DNA from: Caulobacteraceae bacterium
GTDB taxonomy: Bacteria > Pseudomonadota > Alphaproteobacteria > Caulobacterales > Caulobacteraceae
Assembly: GCA_947479185.1 (NCBI GenBank)
Contig: CANJYY010000069.1
Location: 1-9,678, forward strand
Direction of reading: 5' to 3'
Length of the DNA stretch: 9,678 nt
Both the position numbers and the translations under genes were made by a program. The notes under the pieces were generated by a model that saw only the letters and a list, made by a program, of their open reading frames with translations, ran no database searches and was not told the origin of the DNA. Every line of letters starts with the position of its first letter. Positions within the stretch are counted from its first letter, which is position 1. Of this stretch, positions 7,481-9,678 are shown piece by piece.

Positions 7481-8473
7481 CTAACCGCCCGAGTGCTGCT
7501 TCGCCAGGGTGTCCTGCACGGTGATGATCGCCGGCCCCAGGATCATCATGAACAGCACCGGCAGGAAGAACAGGATCATCGGCACGGTCAGCTTGGCCGG
7601 CAGGGCGGCGGCGGTCTTTTCGGCGGCCGACAGGCGCAGCTCGCGGTTTTCCTTGGACATCACCCGCAGGGCGGTGCCCAGCGGCGTGCCGTAGCGCTCG
7701 GCCTGGATCATCGCCGTGGCCACGGCCTTGATGCCCGGGTGGTTGGTGCGCCGGGCGAGGCCCTCGTAGGCCTGGCGGCGTTCCGGCAGATAGCTGAGTT
7801 CGGCGCTGACCAGGGTCAGCTCCTCGGCCAGTTCGATGGAGGTGCCGCCGATTTCCTGGCTGACCTTCTGGATCGCCGCCTCGATCGACATGCCGCTTTC
7901 GACGCAGATCAGCAGCAGGTCGAGCGAGTCTGGAAAGGCCTGGACGATCGATTCCCGCCGCTTCTGGGCGACGTTGCTGACGTAGACGTTCGGCGCATAG
8001 TAGCCGAGCAGCAGGGCCGCCACGCAGATGGTGAAGCGGCTCATGGTCGGCAGACCGAAGTCGTTGACCACGAACAGGTAGAAGGCAGCGACCAGGGCGA
8101 AGACGAACGGCATCACGAAGCGGAAGAAGTAGAAGGTGGTGATCGGCCGGGGGCCGCGGAAGCCGGCCTGGGCCATCTTCTCGGCGACCTTGGGGTCTTC
8201 CAGCAGGCGTGACAGCTGCAGCCGGTCGACGACCTTCTTGTACATCCCCTCGTCGGTCTGGCGCAGGCTGCTGCCGGAGGCGCGCTTGGCCATCTCCTCG
8301 CGCGAGCGGCGGCGCAGTTCCTCGCGGCGGTTGGACACCGACTTGAGCCGGCTTTCCAGGCTGGAGGTGAACAGCATCGGCCGGACCAGGGTGACGATGG
8401 TGGCGAAGGCCACGACCGCGACGAAAGCCGTCAGCACATTGTCCGGGTCGGTGAGCAGCTGGACGAGATCCAT
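7481..8473 (-). CDS. tadC: Tad/Cpa pilus inner-membrane platform protein TadC (CpaH)
   Basis: 330-aa inner-membrane protein with a type II secretion F (T2SSF) domain; it is one of the two platform proteins of the type IVc (Flp/Tad) pilus machine and works with TadB and the CpaF ATPase. There is an N-terminal membrane segment at about 13-30, then a basic cytoplasmic stretch (LESRLKSVSNRREELRRRSR) and a membrane pair near 105-165. The T2SSF domain covers about 170-300 with the typical FPDSLDLLLICVESGMSIEAA and AERYGTPLGTALRVMS. A final membrane segment (MILFFLPVLFMMILGPAII) follows. The ATG at 8473 has GAGGG upstream and lies 10 bp after the tadB stop, so the two are cotranscribed. It is the last gene of the pilus operon visible here; what follows is the palindrome and a convergent gene. 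In Caulobacter this gene is called cpaH. Confidence 0.93.
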   Translation of the reverse strand: MDLVQLLTDPDNVLTAFVAVVAFATIVTLVRPMLFTSSLESRLKSVSNRREELRRRSREEMAKRASGSSLRQTDEGMYKKVVDRLQLSRLLEDPKVAEKMAQAGFRGPRPITTFYFFRFVMPFVFALVAAFYLFVVNDFGLPTMSRFTICVAALLLGYYAPNVYVSNVAQKRRESIVQAFPDSLDLLLICVESGMSIEAAIQKVSQEIGGTSIELAEELTLVSAELSYLPERRQAYEGLARRTNHPGIKAVATAMIQAERYGTPLGTALRVMSKENRELRLSAAEKTAAALPAKLTVPMILFFLPVLFMMILGPAIITVQDTLAKQHSGG

Positions 8474-8483
8474 CGGTCCGCCC

Positions 8484-9461
8484 TCAGAACTTGAAGTTGA
8501 TCATCTTGCGCATCACGAAGATGCCGAGACTCATCCAGAAGATCGCCGCCATCAGCAGCAGATGGCCGCGCGGATCGGTGAACAGCGGGGCCATGTACTT
8601 GGGCGAGGTCACCGAGATCATCGTCACCACGCCTGGCGGCAGGCTGCCGATGATGAACGACGAGGCGATGGCTTCCGACGACAGCGCCTTGATCTTTTCC
8701 CGCATCAGCTTGCGGCCGCGCAGCACCACCGACAGGTTGTTCAGCGCTTCGGCGAGGTTGCCGCCGGTCTTCTGCTGGATCGCCAGCACGATGGCGAAGA
8801 AGCGCAGCTCGTTGGTCGGCATGCGCTCGTACATTTTCTCCAGCGACTGATCCATCGCCATGCCCATGCCGACGTTCTCGACCAGCCGGCGAAACTCGCC
8901 GGCCAGGGGCTCGGGGCATTCCTTGCCGATGATCTTCAGGCAGTCATGCACCGGCAGGCCGGACTTGATGCCGCGGACGATGATGTCGATGGCGTCGGAG
9001 AAGGCCTCGGTGAACTTCTTCATCCGCGCCTTGGCGATGAAGCCGACGATCCAGCGCGGCAGGCCCACGCCCGCCGCGAAGGCGAGGCCCAGGGCGATCA
9101 GCGGTGACTTGCCGAACGGCAGGGACAGGGCGCCGATGACCAGGCCGAACACCGCGCTGCCGATCCAGAACTGCTTTTCGCTGAAGGTCAGGCCGGCCTG
9201 TTGCAGGCGAGCGGCGATCGACAGGGTGGCCTTCTTCTGCTGGCGATCCTGATCCTTCAGGGTCTTGAGGATCGCCTTGCGCCGCGCTTCGGGCGAGTTG
9301 GCCACCGCCTTGGCGTTGCGCACCCGGCTGGCGGCCGGACCGCCGCTGACCAGGGAGTGGGCCCGCTTGGCCGCGCGCGCATTGCCCGAGTCGCCGCCGG
9401 CGAACACGAAGCCCAGTCCGGCGATGGTCACGAAGGCCAGAACGGCGACGAGGATCATCAT
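8484..9461 (-). CDS. tadB: Tad/Cpa pilus inner-membrane platform protein TadB (CpaG)
   Basis: 325-aa inner-membrane protein with a T2SSF domain, partner of TadC in the type IVc pilus platform. The order is a membrane segment at 3-21, a long basic cytoplasmic linker (about 25-95), two membrane segments near 99-114 and 119-136, and the T2SSF domain at about 160-290. That domain carries AFSDAIDIIVRGIKSGLPV and QQKTGGNLAEALNNLSVVLR. A membrane segment follows (SFIIGSLPPGVVTMISV), and then the C-terminal one (LLLMAAIFWMSLGIFVM) just before the end at NFKF. The start is taken as the first of two adjacent ATGs (9461); GGAG in the cpaF 3' end lies 9 nt before it. The gene begins 6 bp after the cpaF stop. 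It is the Caulobacter cpaG equivalent. TadB versus TadC is assigned from the order after cpaF. Confidence 0.93.
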   Translation of the reverse strand: MMILVAVLAFVTIAGLGFVFAGGDSGNARAAKRAHSLVSGGPAASRVRNAKAVANSPEARRKAILKTLKDQDRQQKKATLSIAARLQQAGLTFSEKQFWIGSAVFGLVIGALSLPFGKSPLIALGLAFAAGVGLPRWIVGFIAKARMKKFTEAFSDAIDIIVRGIKSGLPVHDCLKIIGKECPEPLAGEFRRLVENVGMGMAMDQSLEKMYERMPTNELRFFAIVLAIQQKTGGNLAEALNNLSVVLRGRKLMREKIKALSSEAIASSFIIGSLPPGVVTMISVTSPKYMAPLFTDPRGHLLLMAAIFWMSLGIFVMRKMINFKF

Positions 9462-9467
9462 CGCGGC

Positions 9468-9678
9468 CTACTCCGCCGCGTCGAGGGCTTCGGCCAGCTC
9501 GCGCTCAAGCCCGTAGTAGCGGGCGCGATCCCAGAAGCGCGGACGGGCGATGCCGGTCGAGCGGAACTTGCCCAGAACCCGGCCATTGTCGTCCTCGCCG
9601 GTCATTTCGTAGACGAACAGGTCCTGGGTGACGATCACATCGCCTTCCAGGCCGACCACCTCGGTGATGTGGGTAATG
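9468..9678 (-). CDS. cpaF: C-terminal end of the Tad/Cpa pilus ATPase CpaF (TadA), cut by window edge
   Basis: Only the last 69 complete codons plus a stop are in the window. The frame stays open to the right edge (ITHITEVVGLEG...), so the apparent start within it is false. The tail GLEGDVIVTQDLFVYE, the STGIARPRFWDRARYYG segment and ALDAAE at the end match the C-terminus of the CpaF/TadA secretion ATPases that power Flp pilus assembly. The Walker motifs lie outside. It is followed by tadB after 6 bp. The sequence is short, but the match together with tadB and tadC next to it makes the call firm. Confidence 0.9.
   Translation of the reverse strand, partial: ITHITEVVGLEGDVIVTQDLFVYEMTGEDDNGRVLGKFRSTGIARPRFWDRARYYGLERELAEALDAAE

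Noticed and set aside
8136..9107. A plus-strand open frame of 323 codons spanning the tadC-tadB junction
   Set aside because: Antisense to two clear T2SSF proteins; its sequence has no family features.

Overview
This GC-rich window reads as a chromosomal segment of an alphaproteobacterium, most likely Caulobacteraceae (Caulobacter, Phenylobacterium or Brevundimonas type). The reasons are the cpaF-cpaG-cpaH (tadA-tadB-tadC) order at the right end, strong GC bias at third codon positions that opens long spurious antisense frames, and an intergenic palindrome of a kind I recall from these genomes. The genus is inference. I see no mobile element, CRISPR array, tRNA or rRNA.

Left and centre (1-6022): five minus-strand genes, transcribed right to left. 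The order is a serine-racemase/threonine-dehydratase-type PLP enzyme (5042-6022), a DSD1/D-threonine-aldolase-type PLP enzyme that overlaps it by one base (3840-5042), an SDR oxidoreductase (3044-3775), an exported zinc M28 peptidase with a PA domain (1318-2967), and the iron-sulfur L-serine ammonia-lyase SdaA (1-1269), cut by the left window edge. A divergent plus-strand gene (6089-7309) encodes an M20D amidohydrolase. Only 66 bp separate it from the first minus-strand gene, so that gap should hold the promoters for both directions.

Together these genes look like a small module for breaking down serine and other beta-hydroxy amino acids. The peptidase and amidohydrolase would release free amino acids from peptides or N-acyl conjugates. 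The PLP enzymes would racemise, deaminate or cleave D- and L-beta-hydroxy amino acids, and SdaA would turn L-serine into pyruvate and ammonia. The families are clear, but exact substrates (serine, threonine or 3-hydroxyaspartate) cannot be fixed from sequence alone.

Right end (7481-9678): the tail of a Tad/Cpa type IVc pilus operon on the minus strand: the last 69 codons of cpaF, then cpaG/tadB and cpaH/tadC. It converges on the amidohydrolase gene. The 171-bp gap between them holds a composite palindromic element (7341-7463) made of two 37-bp inverted arms around a third hairpin.

No clearly new system is visible. The points most worth a second look are the D/L-beta-hydroxy amino acid gene grouping, the active-site signatures of its two PLP enzymes, and the composite palindrome.
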